A stretch of DNA of 47,120 nucleotides from Clostridia bacterium (GCA_017531925.1 JAFXKD010000025.1:1-47120), one strand, 5' to 3'. Shown: positions 31,004 to 41,199, counted from the first letter of the stretch. Numbers and translations: made by a program. The notes: generated from the sequence alone by a model not told the origin.

Positions 31004-34000
31004 TTAAGACTTGATACCGAAAAGGGAAGCGAAGAAATCCGCTATCATCTGGAAGAACCAAGCGATCCATCCGCCGAAATCCTCGAAAATGTTGGGAGGA
31101 TTGTTGTTTCCAAGAGCAGGTATCTGCTGCGTGGGAAGCTTATATCCGCATATTGTACATTCGGAGTGCTGCTTTCCTGCCTCTGTTTCTGTTGCGGGAA
31201 CATCGATTATAACTGTGAATTCGTGTTCGCCGATCATATGCTTATCACCGCACTCGCATTCTTTCCAGTGTACGTAATAATCTTCGTGAGTCCATTCTTC
31301 ACTGTAGTTATGTTCTTCGTCCGGAACGAGTGTAATTGTATTGGAGGGAGTTGAATCACCTGTAGTGCCTGAACCGCCGGGAGCATTTTCATTAAGCTCA
31401 AGGAAGCCGTTCATATTGATCGTGCCGTCCTCATTTCTTGTGATGCCCTTGAATTCAGTGCTCTTGAAAATGCTTGTAGTGAGCTGTTCTCCTGCTGCAT
31501 TGGAGCATACACCGCCCATCCAATAGTAGTTGGAAGCTCCCATATATGCATCGGGATCCTGATTGCCCTTGGGCTTAAAGCTCTCGTTCACCTTGAATCC
31601 ATCTTCGCCGATCTTATCGTCCTTAATAGAGATAATGCCTTCAGCGATGAAGCTTGTATCGTTAGCTGTATTAGTATAAAGAGCTACGTTATGTGAACCG
31701 TTATTATAGCTAATGCAATCTTTAACTATGATGTCGGGGCAAGAGTTAGAATCAATACCCTTTGCTTTGTTATTGAATGCGATACAGTTAATAAGCTGAT
31801 GCTGACCGGGAAGAGAGTCACCGCCAAGCTTGAATCCGTTTCCGTTACCTGCATTTGTGCCATCCTCAAGATATCCGTTGCCGTATGCTACGCAATTCTT
31901 GATAACTACGGCACCGATCTCACCGGTTGCTACCTTTGCGTAGAGGTCCCAACCGTCATCAGCGTTATTATATGCTACGCAACCGTCAAATACGTTGCCC
32001 TCGCCTATGGTAAGCTTAGCAGCGAAGCCGTCAGCATCCTCGTAACCTGTATCCGCATTGCCCCAAGAGGTGCAGTTAAGAATGAGGTTATTAGCGGGCC
32101 ACTGATCAATCGTAAGGTCAACTCCGTTATATCTGCTGAGCTGGATACCGGTGTTGCCGTTGTGATAAGTGTGGATCTGTTCAAGGATGTTATTGTTACC
32201 TGAAACCTGGAATCCTTTTTGCCCATCAAGGGAATTGGTTACGTCAAAGCCGTAGAAGTGCCACCAATTGCCGCCGTGAAGGATGCCGGTGCCCTCACCC
32301 ATAAAGTCGATCACTGGTCTTGTTTTTGCCTCGGGATCCGCTATCATTCTTATGGGATTCTCTTCAGTTCCGTCAACACCTCTCTGAATCGTCAAGCCTG
32401 TCTTAAGCTTATAGGTGCCTTCCATAAGGATAATGGTCTGTCCGGGTACTACGCGTTGAATTGCTGTGTAAATATCGTAAGGATGCTCTTTTGAACCAGT
32501 ATTGTAATACATACCGTCAGGAGAAACATAGATGTTCTTTCTATGATAATTACCTTTATAAAGGTTGATCTCAATAACTGACGTTACAGCGTTCGTTGTG
32601 GAGAGCTTTGTGTAGGGAGGAAGCTCCTGATCAGGATCGGGAGTGAATCTTACTACAAGAGTATTGGGATAGTCATAGCTTGCAAAAGAGCTTATGTCAA
32701 TTACCTTAGAGAATCTTTCGTAAGCCTTAACGTCAAGCTTGGAAACGATTACGTTATCGTTGAGGGTGATCTCAAGAGTACCGTCAAGGTTGACATCAGC
32801 AACGAGATTATAGTTTGTAGAGGTGGTGGAAGTTGCAGAAGTAATAGTTACTGTAGGAACTATTATTTCGATAGGTCTTTCCTCTGCGGGAGGATCGTTC
32901 GCGGGATCTGTCATTGTAAGCTCGATATCCTTAAACGTAACGTTTGCGTTACGTGCGGCGAACATACCTACGTAAACATATTCCGAGTCGAATTTATTAA
33001 GAGCATCGGGCTCGTAGTTTTTGATCGTTCTTACCGGATTACCGTTTTTGTCATAGTACGTAATGAAATAACCGGTATTGTTTTTCTGGATTTCGAGAGT
33101 CATCTCTGTAATAAGCTCTTCCTCGGGGAAGGAGCCCTCAACACCCTCGGAGTTCTTCCAGTTTCCTATGATATTATACGTGCCTGCCTCCTTATTAAAG
33201 AAGCCTGCTTTACGCTCAAGTGTGTGAATTACTGATTTAAGGTAACCGTTCTGACCAACGATAAGTCCCGTTTCGCCGAGAGCGGTTCTGTCGATAATGG
33301 ACTGATCAATGCCGGTCTTGGAAATCGATCCGATACCGAGTTTCATTGAATACTTGGTTCCGATCTTTTCATCACTTGTGGAGAAATAGTAGTTGCCTTC
33401 CTCGTCTGTAGAATACCAATATTCGATCTTTGTGCAAGCAGCCATATACTGATTTGTCCAGAAATCGTTGGAGGTATAATCGCTTGAGGGAACATGGTCG
33501 GTAACCATAAGACCGAAGCCCTCCTGACCGTTGGAGAACGTCCAGTTATTAACAACGACCGTAGCGCGGAACGTAAAGTTCTGAGTAGTGGGAACTGCTG
33601 TGTAGTAGAATCCAAGTCCGTCAGCACCGGTGGGCTGAAGCTTTCCGCTGCCGTTAAGAGAGGAAACTATTACGGAGCCATCTTTATTTTCAAGATAGGA
33701 GTTGCTGCCTGTTTTTGCGGAAGGACCGTAGATAGTATAGTTCCAAGCTATCTTTTTTGCGCCTACCTTGATGGAGGACTCGCCCTTTTCCGATACGTCG
33801 GAGCCGCGGACCGCCTCAATGGAGACGTTTGCATTTGCGCCGCTTGTAAGTCCGGCGATAACACAGCTTCTATCAGTCGTGTTTTGATAAAGCTCGCCGT
33901 CAACGTAAACGTTATAGGAGTCCGCTTCTCTTACGGGATTCCATATTACGTTTATAGTTTTGCTGCCGAGGTTTGCTATATTGGTGATATAGGGAGCGGC

Positions 34001-34882
34001 GAGGGGAAGAATGTAACTGTAGTCATACAGTTCAGATGTTTTTGATTGCTCTCCGTCGCGATGTATAATAGCTTTAAATGAATAATCTCCTGTTTCTACA
34101 GGTGAGAATGTAAGCTTATGTAAGGATTTATGAGATGTGGAGGTCGCCTTGGAAATGACCTTTCCGTCCTGATACATATATATATCAAGAGAATCCGCAC
34201 CGTTGTGTCCTACAACTGCATTTATGGTGAGCTGGATTTTTCCTGCTTCGGTAGTTATGCAGCTTTCAATCTTGGGGGCGTTGATATTAATCCATTCTTC
34301 ACGTGGACCAAGGTCGAGTGTTTGTGTCTTAACCGCAACCTTATAGATGTAGTTGCTACCTTCAAGGCCGCCAAGATAATAAGTTCCTGCGGCATCAATG
34401 TTGAGAGTGGAGATATAAAGACCGTTCTTTACAGCAGCTTCATTGGTGGAAGCGAGTTTATTGCCGTTTTTGTCAATTATGGACATCTGACGACCTGCAT
34501 CGCCGCATCCCCACCATACCTTTACTTCTGCAGGACCCTGTGTCATAAAGGATAATGCGCCTACGGGTACGCCGTCAACGATTTCCATTTTTCCCTGCAT
34601 ATTAATACGCTTAGAGGGCGCAAAGCCATCGCTGAACGTATTTGAAGTGCTTTCAATACGGGTGGCGTTCTTATAGTGAACAGTGAAAAAGCTCTTTGTG
34701 CCTCCCGTGTCGGTGTCGCCTTCTTCCTTTGTATTTGCAGGAACGTCGGGTAAGCTACCCGCATCAAGAAGATATGTGGTTATATCCGCAGCAAATACCG
34801 GGAATATGGGAGTCATTACCGGAAGCACAATAAGTGCCAAAAGTAACAACGAGATTAGCTTTGTTGTGAATTTGGTTTTCAT
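31004..34882 (-). CDS. Secreted multidomain PL9 pectate lyase
   Basis: 1292 residues. A signal peptide covers residues 1-31 (cut after VFA). Next are an immunoglobulin-like or CBM-like domain (to about 190), two fibronectin III-like modules (about 195-375), a concanavalin-like domain (about 385-665) and another beta module. From about 778 the right-handed beta helix of family PL9 begins. Catalytic residues match Pel9A: calcium aspartates Asp951, Asp975, Asp976 and Asp979 (DADGFAAKL and NADDGWDLY) and the base Lys1018 (GNGFKLGG). After about 1190 there is a Cys-rich module (WKECECGDKH, then HSECTICGY) and an amphipathic aromatic tail (GGWIAWFFQMIADFFASLFG) without LPXTG. It should cleave polygalacturonate by beta-elimination outside the cell. 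GGAGG precedes ATG; the promoter is at 34934. Confidence 0.93.
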   Translation of the reverse strand: MKTKFTTKLISLLLLALIVLPVMTPIFPVFAADITTYLLDAGSLPDVPANTKEEGDTDTGGTKSFFTVHYKNATRIESTSNTFSDGFAPSKRINMQGKMEIVDGVPVGALSFMTQGPAEVKVWWGCGDAGRQMSIIDKNGNKLASTNEAAVKNGLYISTLNIDAAGTYYLGGLEGSNYIYKVAVKTQTLDLGPREEWININAPKIESCITTEAGKIQLTINAVVGHNGADSLDIYMYQDGKVISKATSTSHKSLHKLTFSPVETGDYSFKAIIHRDGEQSKTSELYDYSYILPLAAPYITNIANLGSKTINVIWNPVREADSYNVYVDGELYQNTTDRSCVIAGLTSGANANVSIEAVRGSDVSEKGESSIKVGAKKIAWNYTIYGPSAKTGSNSYLENKDGSVIVSSLNGSGKLQPTGADGLGFYYTAVPTTQNFTFRATVVVNNWTFSNGQEGFGLMVTDHVPSSDYTSNDFWTNQYMAACTKIEYWYSTDEEGNYYFSTSDEKIGTKYSMKLGIGSISKTGIDQSIIDRTALGETGLIVGQNGYLKSVIHTLERKAGFFNKEAGTYNIIGNWKNSEGVEGSFPEEELITEMTLEIQKNNTGYFITYYDKNGNPVRTIKNYEPDALNKFDSEYVYVGMFAARNANVTFKDIELTMTDPANDPPAEERPIEIIVPTVTITSATSTTSTNYNLVADVNLDGTLEITLNDNVIVSKLDVKAYERFSKVIDISSFASYDYPNTLVVRFTPDPDQELPPYTKLSTTNAVTSVIEINLYKGNYHRKNIYVSPDGMYYNTGSKEHPYDIYTAIQRVVPGQTIILMEGTYKLKTGLTIQRGVDGTEENPIRMIADPEAKTRPVIDFMGEGTGILHGGNWWHFYGFDVTNSLDGQKGFQVSGNNNILEQIHTYHNGNTGIQLSRYNGVDLTIDQWPANNLILNCTSWGNADTGYEDADGFAAKLTIGEGNVFDGCVAYNNADDGWDLYAKVATGEIGAVVIKNCVAYGNGYLEDGTNAGNGNGFKLGGDSLPGQHQLINCIAFNNKAKGIDSNSCPDIIVKDCISYNNGSHNVALYTNTANDTSFIAEGIISIKDDKIGEDGFKVNESFKPKGNQDPDAYMGASNYYWMGGVCSNAAGEQLTTSIFKSTEFKGITRNEDGTINMNGFLELNENAPGGSGTTGDSTPSNTITLVPDEEHNYSEEWTHEDYYVHWKECECGDKHMIGEHEFTVIIDVPATETEAGKQHSECTICGYKLPTQQIPALGNNNPPNIFEDFGGWIAWFFQMIADFFASLFGIKS

Positions 34883-34933
34883 AAATAACCTCCATATTAA
34901 TTAATAAAATGAACACATTATGCCATTGTGTAT

Positions 34934-34962
34934 ATTTTATCATAAACCAATCAAAAAATCAA
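34934..34962 (-). promoter_or_regulatory. Promoter of the PL9 lyase gene
   Basis: On the minus strand TTGATT (34957-34962), a 17-nt spacer and TAAAAT (34934-34939), about 50 nt before ATG. The rest of the 240-bp gap to 35123 holds only a terminator. Confidence 0.6.
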
Positions 34963-35085
34963 TAAAAATAGTGAATATTTCATAAAAAATACTGCAAAAA
35001 GCCCAATTTCTATTATTCACACAAAAAACATATTGATTTTTTTGATATATTGCACAATGTATATGCTCCAAAAGCAGACAGAAAA

Positions 35086-35109
35086 AAGGCTTTCGCTTGC
35101 GAAAGCCTT
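35086..35109 (-). terminator. Terminator after the AEC transporter gene
   Basis: Arms AAGGCTTTCGC and GCGAAAGCCTT with a two-base loop. On the minus strand it is followed by TTTTTTC, 15 nt past the transporter stop. Confidence 0.8.
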
Positions 35110-35123
35110 GAATAATATAGGTT

Positions 35124-36104
35124 TCAGAATATGCCAAGCACCTTCAAAACGTAAGAAGCGATGAAGATGCTGAAGGCGGAAAACACGGTAGTCCACACGA
35201 CGAGCTGTCCCATAAGGTCTGCGTCAGCGCCCATTTCTTGAGACATTGGAACACTTGAGACCGCGACGGGAGTGCAGAAGCACGCAACGAAGCTTGCAAA
35301 TTGCGCTCCGCTGAATCTGTTCAGAAGCACCGCTATGCTGATACCGATGAGCGGAACGATTACCGTTCTGTTTACCGTACCTATGATGATGTGCTTTTTG
35401 AGGTGTGGTATAGCGGATAGCTCAAATCTTGCGCCAAGGACTAAAAGAGAAAGGGGAGTTGCTATGCTTGAGAGATTCTGAAGCGTTTTATATACGGGTG
35501 TGATCTGTGAGAGGCGCAAGCCGATGCCAAGCTCAGTGAAAACTGCTCTTATCAACAGCGCAACAAAGCCGCACGCAATACCCTGGATCAGAGGATTTTT
35601 TACTATTCCGATAAATACGCCCTTAAGAGAAGGCTTTTTGTCACCGGCAGAATAGATAGTTAGGCAGATCACCGCAAGGATATTGAATACCGGCACTATG
35701 AATGCGGATAAAAGGGAAGCCATAATGCTACCCTCACTTCCGAAAAGCGACTCTGCGAGAGGAATACCGACAAGCGCGTAATTCGCTCTGAATATGCCCT
35801 GGAGCATTACGCTTCTTTGGCGGTTATCCTTGAAAAGTATATGCATAACGGGGATTCCGATAAGGAAGAGAAGCACGGTTATGCCTATGGCGTAAAATAC
35901 GAACGTAAGGTCTATGGCTCCAAGATCCTCGATCTTATATACGTTTAAAAAGAGCATGACCGGTAAGAATATACGAAATACGAGAGTATTGAGCTTTTTC
36001 GCATTCTCGTCATCAAGAAGCTTTATTTTTTTAAGACCGTATCCGACTGCGATGGTCAGGATGATTGGCAAAACAGCATTGATTGCAAAAAGTATATCCT
36101 TCAT
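35124..36104 (-). CDS. AEC (auxin efflux carrier) family transporter
   Basis: 326 residues with about ten hydrophobic segments in two repeats of five, the normal layout of AEC proteins. Typical segments are PIILTIAVGYGLKKIKLL at the start, LNTLVFRIFLPVMLFLNVY and the second-half SLLVLGARFEL. Members carry malate, lactate and other small organic acids; here it sits directly behind an AraC regulator of the pectin region, so an organic acid from uronate metabolism is a fair guess. AraC lies 13 nt upstream on the same strand. Confidence 0.88.
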   Translation of the reverse strand: MKDILFAINAVLPIILTIAVGYGLKKIKLLDDENAKKLNTLVFRIFLPVMLFLNVYKIEDLGAIDLTFVFYAIGITVLLFLIGIPVMHILFKDNRQRSVMLQGIFRANYALVGIPLAESLFGSEGSIMASLLSAFIVPVFNILAVICLTIYSAGDKKPSLKGVFIGIVKNPLIQGIACGFVALLIRAVFTELGIGLRLSQITPVYKTLQNLSSIATPLSLLVLGARFELSAIPHLKKHIIIGTVNRTVIVPLIGISIAVLLNRFSGAQFASFVACFCTPVAVSSVPMSQEMGADADLMGQLVVWTTVFSAFSIFIASYVLKVLGIF

Positions 36105-36117
36105 ATTTTCTCCCGTT

Positions 36118-36948
36118 TCAAGCTATGTGGTTTGGACCGTCCGGCTTTTCTGCTGAAATACCTCCGTCACGTACCTCGCTCGGTGTAATTCCAAATGCTT
36201 TTTTAAATTTGTATGAGAAATAGTTACTGTCGTTAAAGCCGCAGGCGTAAGCTACCTCGGTTATTGCGCGGCTCGGCTCGTTTTTGAGCATATGCTCCGC
36301 CTTTTGAAGCCTGATTAGTGTAATGTACTCACTGAAGCCAAAGGTTATCTCCTTTTTAAAGGTGCGGGAGAGATGCTCCTCGCTGACGGATAGCATTTTT
36401 GCCACATCCGCAAGTCTTATAGTTTGAGTATAGTTCTCCTGTATGTATCTTACTGCGGCACTGACGATGGTGTTGTTATCCTTAGCTGTGCTTTCCTTGT
36501 GATTTCTGATTATAAGCAGCAAAAGCATCTCAGTCAAGGATTTGAGGCTTGCGGCGCTTATCTCGTCATTTCTTTTGTATTCGCTTTCAATGCTATTGAA
36601 GAAAAGATCGACCTCTGCGCGAGTGGTAGGATTTCTATAAAGATATCCAAGCTCAAGCACCTTATTAAGTAAGCTCTGATTTACAAATCCGTTGTTGAAA
36701 TTTATAAGAAGTCTGGTGCAGGGCTTAGAGCCGTAGCTGGTGCCGTGTATCAGACCCGAGGGAATAAGAACTATGTCGCCGGATACTATATCGTACGAGG
36801 CATCATTAATAAAATAATGGCATTTGCCCTCCTTCATATAGTAAAGCTCAAAGCCGGAATGATAATGCTGGGTGGAATTTGAGCAGGTCTTATTCTCGTT
36901 ACGGTGAAAGTAAAAATTGTCTAAATTTTTGATAGCTGGGGAAGTCAT
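36118..36948 (-). CDS. AraC family transcriptional regulator with cupin sensor
   Basis: 276 residues from ATG at 36948 (AGGAGG 7 nt upstream); the frame is open 19 codons further but without a ribosome site. The N-terminal cupin (1-150) has HYHSGFELYYMKEGKCHYFI and GDIVLIPSGLIHGT. Two helix-turn-helix motifs follow: LADVAKMLSVSEEHLSRTFKK and ITEVAYACGFNDSNYFSYKFKKAFG, ending with TPSEVR. It probably senses a sugar acid and controls the divergent uxaBAC operon (196-bp gap) and the AEC carrier. The target is inferred from position. Confidence 0.93.
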   Translation of the reverse strand: MTSPAIKNLDNFYFHRNENKTCSNSTQHYHSGFELYYMKEGKCHYFINDASYDIVSGDIVLIPSGLIHGTSYGSKPCTRLLINFNNGFVNQSLLNKVLELGYLYRNPTTRAEVDLFFNSIESEYKRNDEISAASLKSLTEMLLLLIIRNHKESTAKDNNTIVSAAVRYIQENYTQTIRLADVAKMLSVSEEHLSRTFKKEITFGFSEYITLIRLQKAEHMLKNEPSRAITEVAYACGFNDSNYFSYKFKKAFGITPSEVRDGGISAEKPDGPNHIA

Positions 36949-37144
36949 TTCCTGCCTCCTAAGAATTATTAAATGTATTATATCATCATATATCAAAAAA
37001 ATCAAGATACTTTTGGAAAATATGCAAATTTTTTAAGGTAGCGGAACATAACTTTATTATAAAATATATATGGGTATTTATGCCAACTGAAAATCAGACA
37101 GGATTATTTTGATATTGATTGATTCTTTTAAGGAGGATTTTGCT

Positions 37145-38428
37145 ATGGATTTTAATAAGACTGTAAGACCCGAAAGAGTTATCCAGTTCGGAGAGGGCGG
37201 ATTTTTGCGCGGATTCGTTGATTGGATGCTTCAGAAGGTAAACGAAAGCTCCGATTTTAACGGAAGTGTTGTAGTCGTTCAGCCCATTGAACAGGGTATG
37301 TGCGATCTTCTTTCCGCGCAGAACTGCGTTTATACGCACGTTATCCGCGGTGTTGAAGGAGTTGACAAAACGGTCGTTGATGTAATTTCCCGTTGTGTAA
37401 AGCCTTATGAGGATTTTGCTTCCTATCTTGCACTTGCGGAAAACCCCGAGTTCAGATTCGTTGTTTCAAACACGACGGAATCAGGTATCGTATTCTCTGC
37501 GGAGGACAGGATAACGGATGCTCCTCCCAAGACCTTTCCCGCAAAGGTTACCTTGCTTCTTAAGAGAAGATTTGAGCTTGGACTCGGAGGATTTATCTTC
37601 CTTCCTTGTGAGCTTATAGACAGAAACGGCGACAATCTTAAAAGGTGCATACTCAAGTACGCAGATCTTTGGGAGCTTGGCGATGACTTTAAAAATTGGG
37701 TTGAATGTGAAAACGTATTTACCAATACACTTGTTGACAGAATTAACACGGGCTTCCCGAGAGGAGAGGACCTTGGACTCGGTTACGATGACAATATGCT
37801 CAATACGAGCGAATTTTTCCATCTTTGGGTAATTGAAACAGAGCACGATCTTGAGAGTGAGATACCTTTCGCTTCTGCAGGATTAAACGTTATAGTTACA
37901 AAGGATAAGCTTGAAATGTACCGCACAAGGAAGGTGCGTATCCTCAATGGAGCGCATACATCCCTCGTTCCTTATGCTATGCTTGAGGGCTTTGATACGG
38001 TCAAGAGCTGCATCGATGATGAAAGAATGTGCGCGCACCTCAGAAGATGCGTATTTGATGAGATCATCCCCACTCTCGATCTTCCTCGTGATGAGCTTCT
38101 TGCATACGCAAACAGCGTGGTAGAGAGATTTGGCAATCCCTATATCAAGCACTATCTTTCCGCTATCTCTCTTAACTCAGTCAGCAAATTCAAGGTAAGA
38201 GTTCTTCCTTCCATTCTTGAATACATAAAGAGATATGATAAGATGCCTGAAACTCTCATTTTCGCGTTTGCAAAGCTTATTGAGTTCTATAAGACCGATA
38301 TGCCTCAGGACGCGCCCGAGGTAGTGGCATTTATGAGAGATCACAGCGCAAGAGAGATCCTTGCAAATGCGGAGCTTTGGGGACAGGATCTTTCCTTCCT
38401 TGCAGAGGAGATTGAAAAATGCTTATAA
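37145..38428 (+). CDS. uxaB: Tagaturonate reductase (altronate oxidoreductase) UxaB
   Basis: 427 residues from ATG at 37145 (AAGGAGG upstream). The N-terminal Rossmann region has VIQFGEGGFLRGFVDWM, the NAD-contact VVSNTTESG, the polyol dehydrogenase motif TLVDRINTGFP and the substrate region KVRILNGAHTSLVP (Lys-x5-Asn-x2-His). It interconverts D-tagaturonate and D-altronate with NADH. It is the first gene of the overlapping uxaB-uxaA-uxaC operon, opposite the AraC gene. No clean consensus promoter was found, only an AT-rich -10-like stretch near 37060. Confidence 0.94.
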   Translation: MDFNKTVRPERVIQFGEGGFLRGFVDWMLQKVNESSDFNGSVVVVQPIEQGMCDLLSAQNCVYTHVIRGVEGVDKTVVDVISRCVKPYEDFASYLALAENPEFRFVVSNTTESGIVFSAEDRITDAPPKTFPAKVTLLLKRRFELGLGGFIFLPCELIDRNGDNLKRCILKYADLWELGDDFKNWVECENVFTNTLVDRINTGFPRGEDLGLGYDDNMLNTSEFFHLWVIETEHDLESEIPFASAGLNVIVTKDKLEMYRTRKVRILNGAHTSLVPYAMLEGFDTVKSCIDDERMCAHLRRCVFDEIIPTLDLPRDELLAYANSVVERFGNPYIKHYLSAISLNSVSKFKVRVLPSILEYIKRYDKMPETLIFAFAKLIEFYKTDMPQDAPEVVAFMRDHSAREILANAELWGQDLSFLAEEIEKCL

Positions 38429-39789
38429 ACAAACTTGACAACGTTGACATCAACCTGGAAAACGGACACAAATACGCGCTCCGTGATATCAGGGCGGGTG
38501 AAAATATCATAAAATACGGCAACCCCATAGGACACGCGATAGTTGATATTGCAAAGGGCGAGCACGTTCACAATCATAATATCAAGACCAACCTTTCGGG
38601 AAATCTTGAATATAAGTATGATCCTCATTTTTACGATATTGAGGAGGAGGACAAGAGCCGTACCTTTATGGGCTACGTTCGTAAAAACGGTGACGTGGGT
38701 ATAAGAAACGACGTTTGGATCGTTGTTACGGTCGGCTGTGTAAATAAGGTAGCAGAGCAGATAGCCAAGGAAACGGGCGCGCTTCATTTCCCGCACCCCT
38801 TTGGTTGCTCACAGCTCGGCGACGATCAAACCACTACTCAGCTCGTACTTCGCGGACTTGTCAATCATCCAAATGCGGGCGGTGTGCTTGTGCTTGGACT
38901 TGGATGTGAAAACAACAACATCGACGTTTTCAAGAAGGTTCTTGGCGATGTTGATGAGAACAGAGTAAAGTTCCTTAATGCGCAGGACGCGAGCGACGAC
39001 GTTGCAGAGGGTATCAAGCTTGTCAGAGAGCTTCAGGCTTACGCGGATACGTTCAAAAGAGAACCCGTGCCCGTATCAAAGCTCAAGATCGGACTTAAGT
39101 GCGGCGGAAGCGACGGATATAGCGGAATTACCGCAAATCCTCTCGTTGGACGTCTTTCCGATAAGGTCATAGCAAGCGGAGGCAGCTGCGTGCTTACCGA
39201 GGTGCCCGAAATGTTCGGAGCAGAGCACCTTCTTATGGCGAGAGCGGAGAATGAGGAGATATTCAACAAATCCGTAAGGCTCATAAATGACTTTAAAGAC
39301 TACTACACAAGACACAATCAGGTTATTTATGAAAATCCCTCCCCAGGAAACAAAAAGGGAGGTATAAGCACCTTGGAGGAAAAATCCCTTGGTTGCATCC
39401 AGAAGGGCGGTCTTTCAAAGGTGGTTGACGTTCTTGATTACGGCGACGTAATTACGAAGAACGGTCTTTCACTCCTCAACGGTCCCGGAAACGATATAGT
39501 TGCAATAACCAATCTTACGGCGACAGGAGTGCATATTATTCTGTTTACAACGGGACGCGGAACACCCGTTGGTGCGCCCGTTCCCACGGTAAAGATAGCT
39601 ACTAATCACTCACTTGCTGAGAGAAAGCCTAATTGGATAGACTTTGATGCATCTCCCACGCTTGAGGGTAATCCCTTGACAAATGAGCTTTTTGAGTATA
39701 TAATAAGAGTAGCCGAGGGTGAGCAGACTAAGAATGAGCTTCATTCCTATCGTGAAATATCAATTTTTAAGGACGGTGTAACGTTATGA
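38419..39789 (+). CDS. uxaA: Altronate dehydratase UxaA
   Basis: 456 residues. The N-terminal SAF domain (about 1-75: ALRDIRAGENIIKYGNPIG, then GEHVHNHNIKTNL) is fused to the catalytic domain with RNDVWIVVTVGCVNKVAEQ, HPFGCSQLGDD and LKCGGSDGYSGITANP. It dehydrates D-altronate to 2-keto-3-deoxygluconate using iron. It starts inside the end of uxaB (10-nt overlap, GAGGAG upstream) and its stop overlaps the uxaC start by 4 nt. Confidence 0.95.
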   Translation: MLINKLDNVDINLENGHKYALRDIRAGENIIKYGNPIGHAIVDIAKGEHVHNHNIKTNLSGNLEYKYDPHFYDIEEEDKSRTFMGYVRKNGDVGIRNDVWIVVTVGCVNKVAEQIAKETGALHFPHPFGCSQLGDDQTTTQLVLRGLVNHPNAGGVLVLGLGCENNNIDVFKKVLGDVDENRVKFLNAQDASDDVAEGIKLVRELQAYADTFKREPVPVSKLKIGLKCGGSDGYSGITANPLVGRLSDKVIASGGSCVLTEVPEMFGAEHLLMARAENEEIFNKSVRLINDFKDYYTRHNQVIYENPSPGNKKGGISTLEEKSLGCIQKGGLSKVVDVLDYGDVITKNGLSLLNGPGNDIVAITNLTATGVHIILFTTGRGTPVGAPVPTVKIATNHSLAERKPNWIDFDASPTLEGNPLTNELFEYIIRVAEGEQTKNELHSYREISIFKDGVTL

Positions 39790-41144
39790 GCTTTATTAAC
39801 GATAATTTTATGCTTAAGACCGAAACTGCAAGAAAACTTTACGCTGCAGTAAAGGATCTTCCCATTATTGACTACCACTGCCATCTTCCCCCCAAGATGA
39901 TCGCAGAGGACTATAAATTCAGAAATGCCTTTGATCTTTTCCTTGGCGGAGACCACTATAAGTGGCGCCAGATGAGAACTAACGGCATTGACGAAGAATA
40001 TATCACGGGCGGCGCGGATGAATATGAAAAATTCAAGGCGTTTGCTAAAACGGTTCCTTATCTTATCGGAAATCCTCTTTATCATTGGACACATCTCGAG
40101 CTTAAGAGATATTTCGATATCGATGAGACTCTTAACGAGGAGAGCTGTGAGAGGATCTGGAACAGAGTGAACGAGTGTCTTGCTAAGGACGAGTACAGCG
40201 CGCAGAACCTCATTAAGAGATCAAACGTTGCAATAATCTGTACTACTGACGATCCCCTTGATACTCTTGAATACCACGAGCAGCTCAAGGATTTCTCGAC
40301 CAAGATCCTTCCCACATTCCGTCCCGATAAGGCGGTAGAGATAGGCAAGGAGACCTTTGTTCCTTATATTGAGCAGACGGGTGTTAAGTCCTATTCCGAG
40401 CTTATTGCTTGGATGAGAGCAAGGATTCAATATTTCCACGATCACGGTTGCCGTCTTTCCGACCACGCGCTTGAGTACGTTCCTTACGGTGAGGGCGACG
40501 CAGAGGCTGCCTTCAATAAGAGAATGGCGGGCGGTGATCTTACGAACGAGGAGATCGATGCCTTCAAGACCGCTATGCTCACGGTTTGCGCAGAGGAATA
40601 TACAAGACTCGGTTGGGCTATGCAGCTTCATATCGGCGCACTTCGTAACAATAACAGAAAGATGTACGAGAAGCTCGGCGCTGACGTTGGCTTCGATTCG
40701 ATCAACGACCTTTGCATCGCTGAAAATCTTTCTAAATTTATGGATAGCCTTGAATACAGAGATTGCCTTCCCAAGACAATTCTTTATACTCTTAATCCCA
40801 AGGATAATTACGTTCTCGGTACAATGCTCGGAAACTTCCAGAAGGCTCCCGTTGCAGGCAAGATCCAGTTTGGATCGGGCTGGTGGTTCAACGATCAGAG
40901 AGACGGTATGGAAGCTCAGATGCAGGCACTTGCCAACCTCGGAATGCTTGCGCGCTTCGTAGGTATGCTTACCGATAGCCGTTCGTTCGTTTCCTATCCC
41001 AGACACGAGTATTTCAGAAGAATACTTTGCAACCTTATTGGCAAATGGGTTGAAGAGGGCGAATATCCTGCGGATATGGAAAGACTTACAGAAATCGTTT
41101 CGGGCATCTGTTATAATAACGCACTCAGATATTTCAATTTTTAA
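39786..41144 (+). CDS. uxaC: Glucuronate/galacturonate isomerase UxaC
   Basis: 452 residues, amidohydrolase-fold family. Near the N terminus IIDYHCHLPP provides the metal-binding His-x-His. Other marks are DHYKWRQMRTNGI, TTDDPLDTLEYH, LGWAMQLHIGALRNNN and FGSGWWFNDQRDGM. It isomerises D-galacturonate to tagaturonate (or glucuronate to fructuronate). It is the last gene of the operon, closed by the terminator at 41160. Confidence 0.96.
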   Translation: MSFINDNFMLKTETARKLYAAVKDLPIIDYHCHLPPKMIAEDYKFRNAFDLFLGGDHYKWRQMRTNGIDEEYITGGADEYEKFKAFAKTVPYLIGNPLYHWTHLELKRYFDIDETLNEESCERIWNRVNECLAKDEYSAQNLIKRSNVAIICTTDDPLDTLEYHEQLKDFSTKILPTFRPDKAVEIGKETFVPYIEQTGVKSYSELIAWMRARIQYFHDHGCRLSDHALEYVPYGEGDAEAAFNKRMAGGDLTNEEIDAFKTAMLTVCAEEYTRLGWAMQLHIGALRNNNRKMYEKLGADVGFDSINDLCIAENLSKFMDSLEYRDCLPKTILYTLNPKDNYVLGTMLGNFQKAPVAGKIQFGSGWWFNDQRDGMEAQMQALANLGMLARFVGMLTDSRSFVSYPRHEYFRRILCNLIGKWVEEGEYPADMERLTEIVSGICYNNALRYFNF

Positions 41145-41159
41145 TTGAAAATAAAAAAC

Positions 41160-41192
41160 AGGGTGGACTTTTAAAAGTCCACCCTTATTTTT
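41160..41192. terminator. Bidirectional terminator between uxaC and the sugar ABC ATPase
   Basis: A long palindrome AGGGTGGACTTTT / AAAAGTCCACCCTT with ATTTTTTG to the right and A-rich sequence to the left, between convergent genes. Confidence 0.85.
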
Positions 41193-41199
41193 TGTTATA

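Noticed and set aside
32005..34045. Several open frames antisense to the PL9 lyase gene
   Set aside because: They follow the codon structure of the lyase gene, have no ribosome sites and no protein-like patterns.
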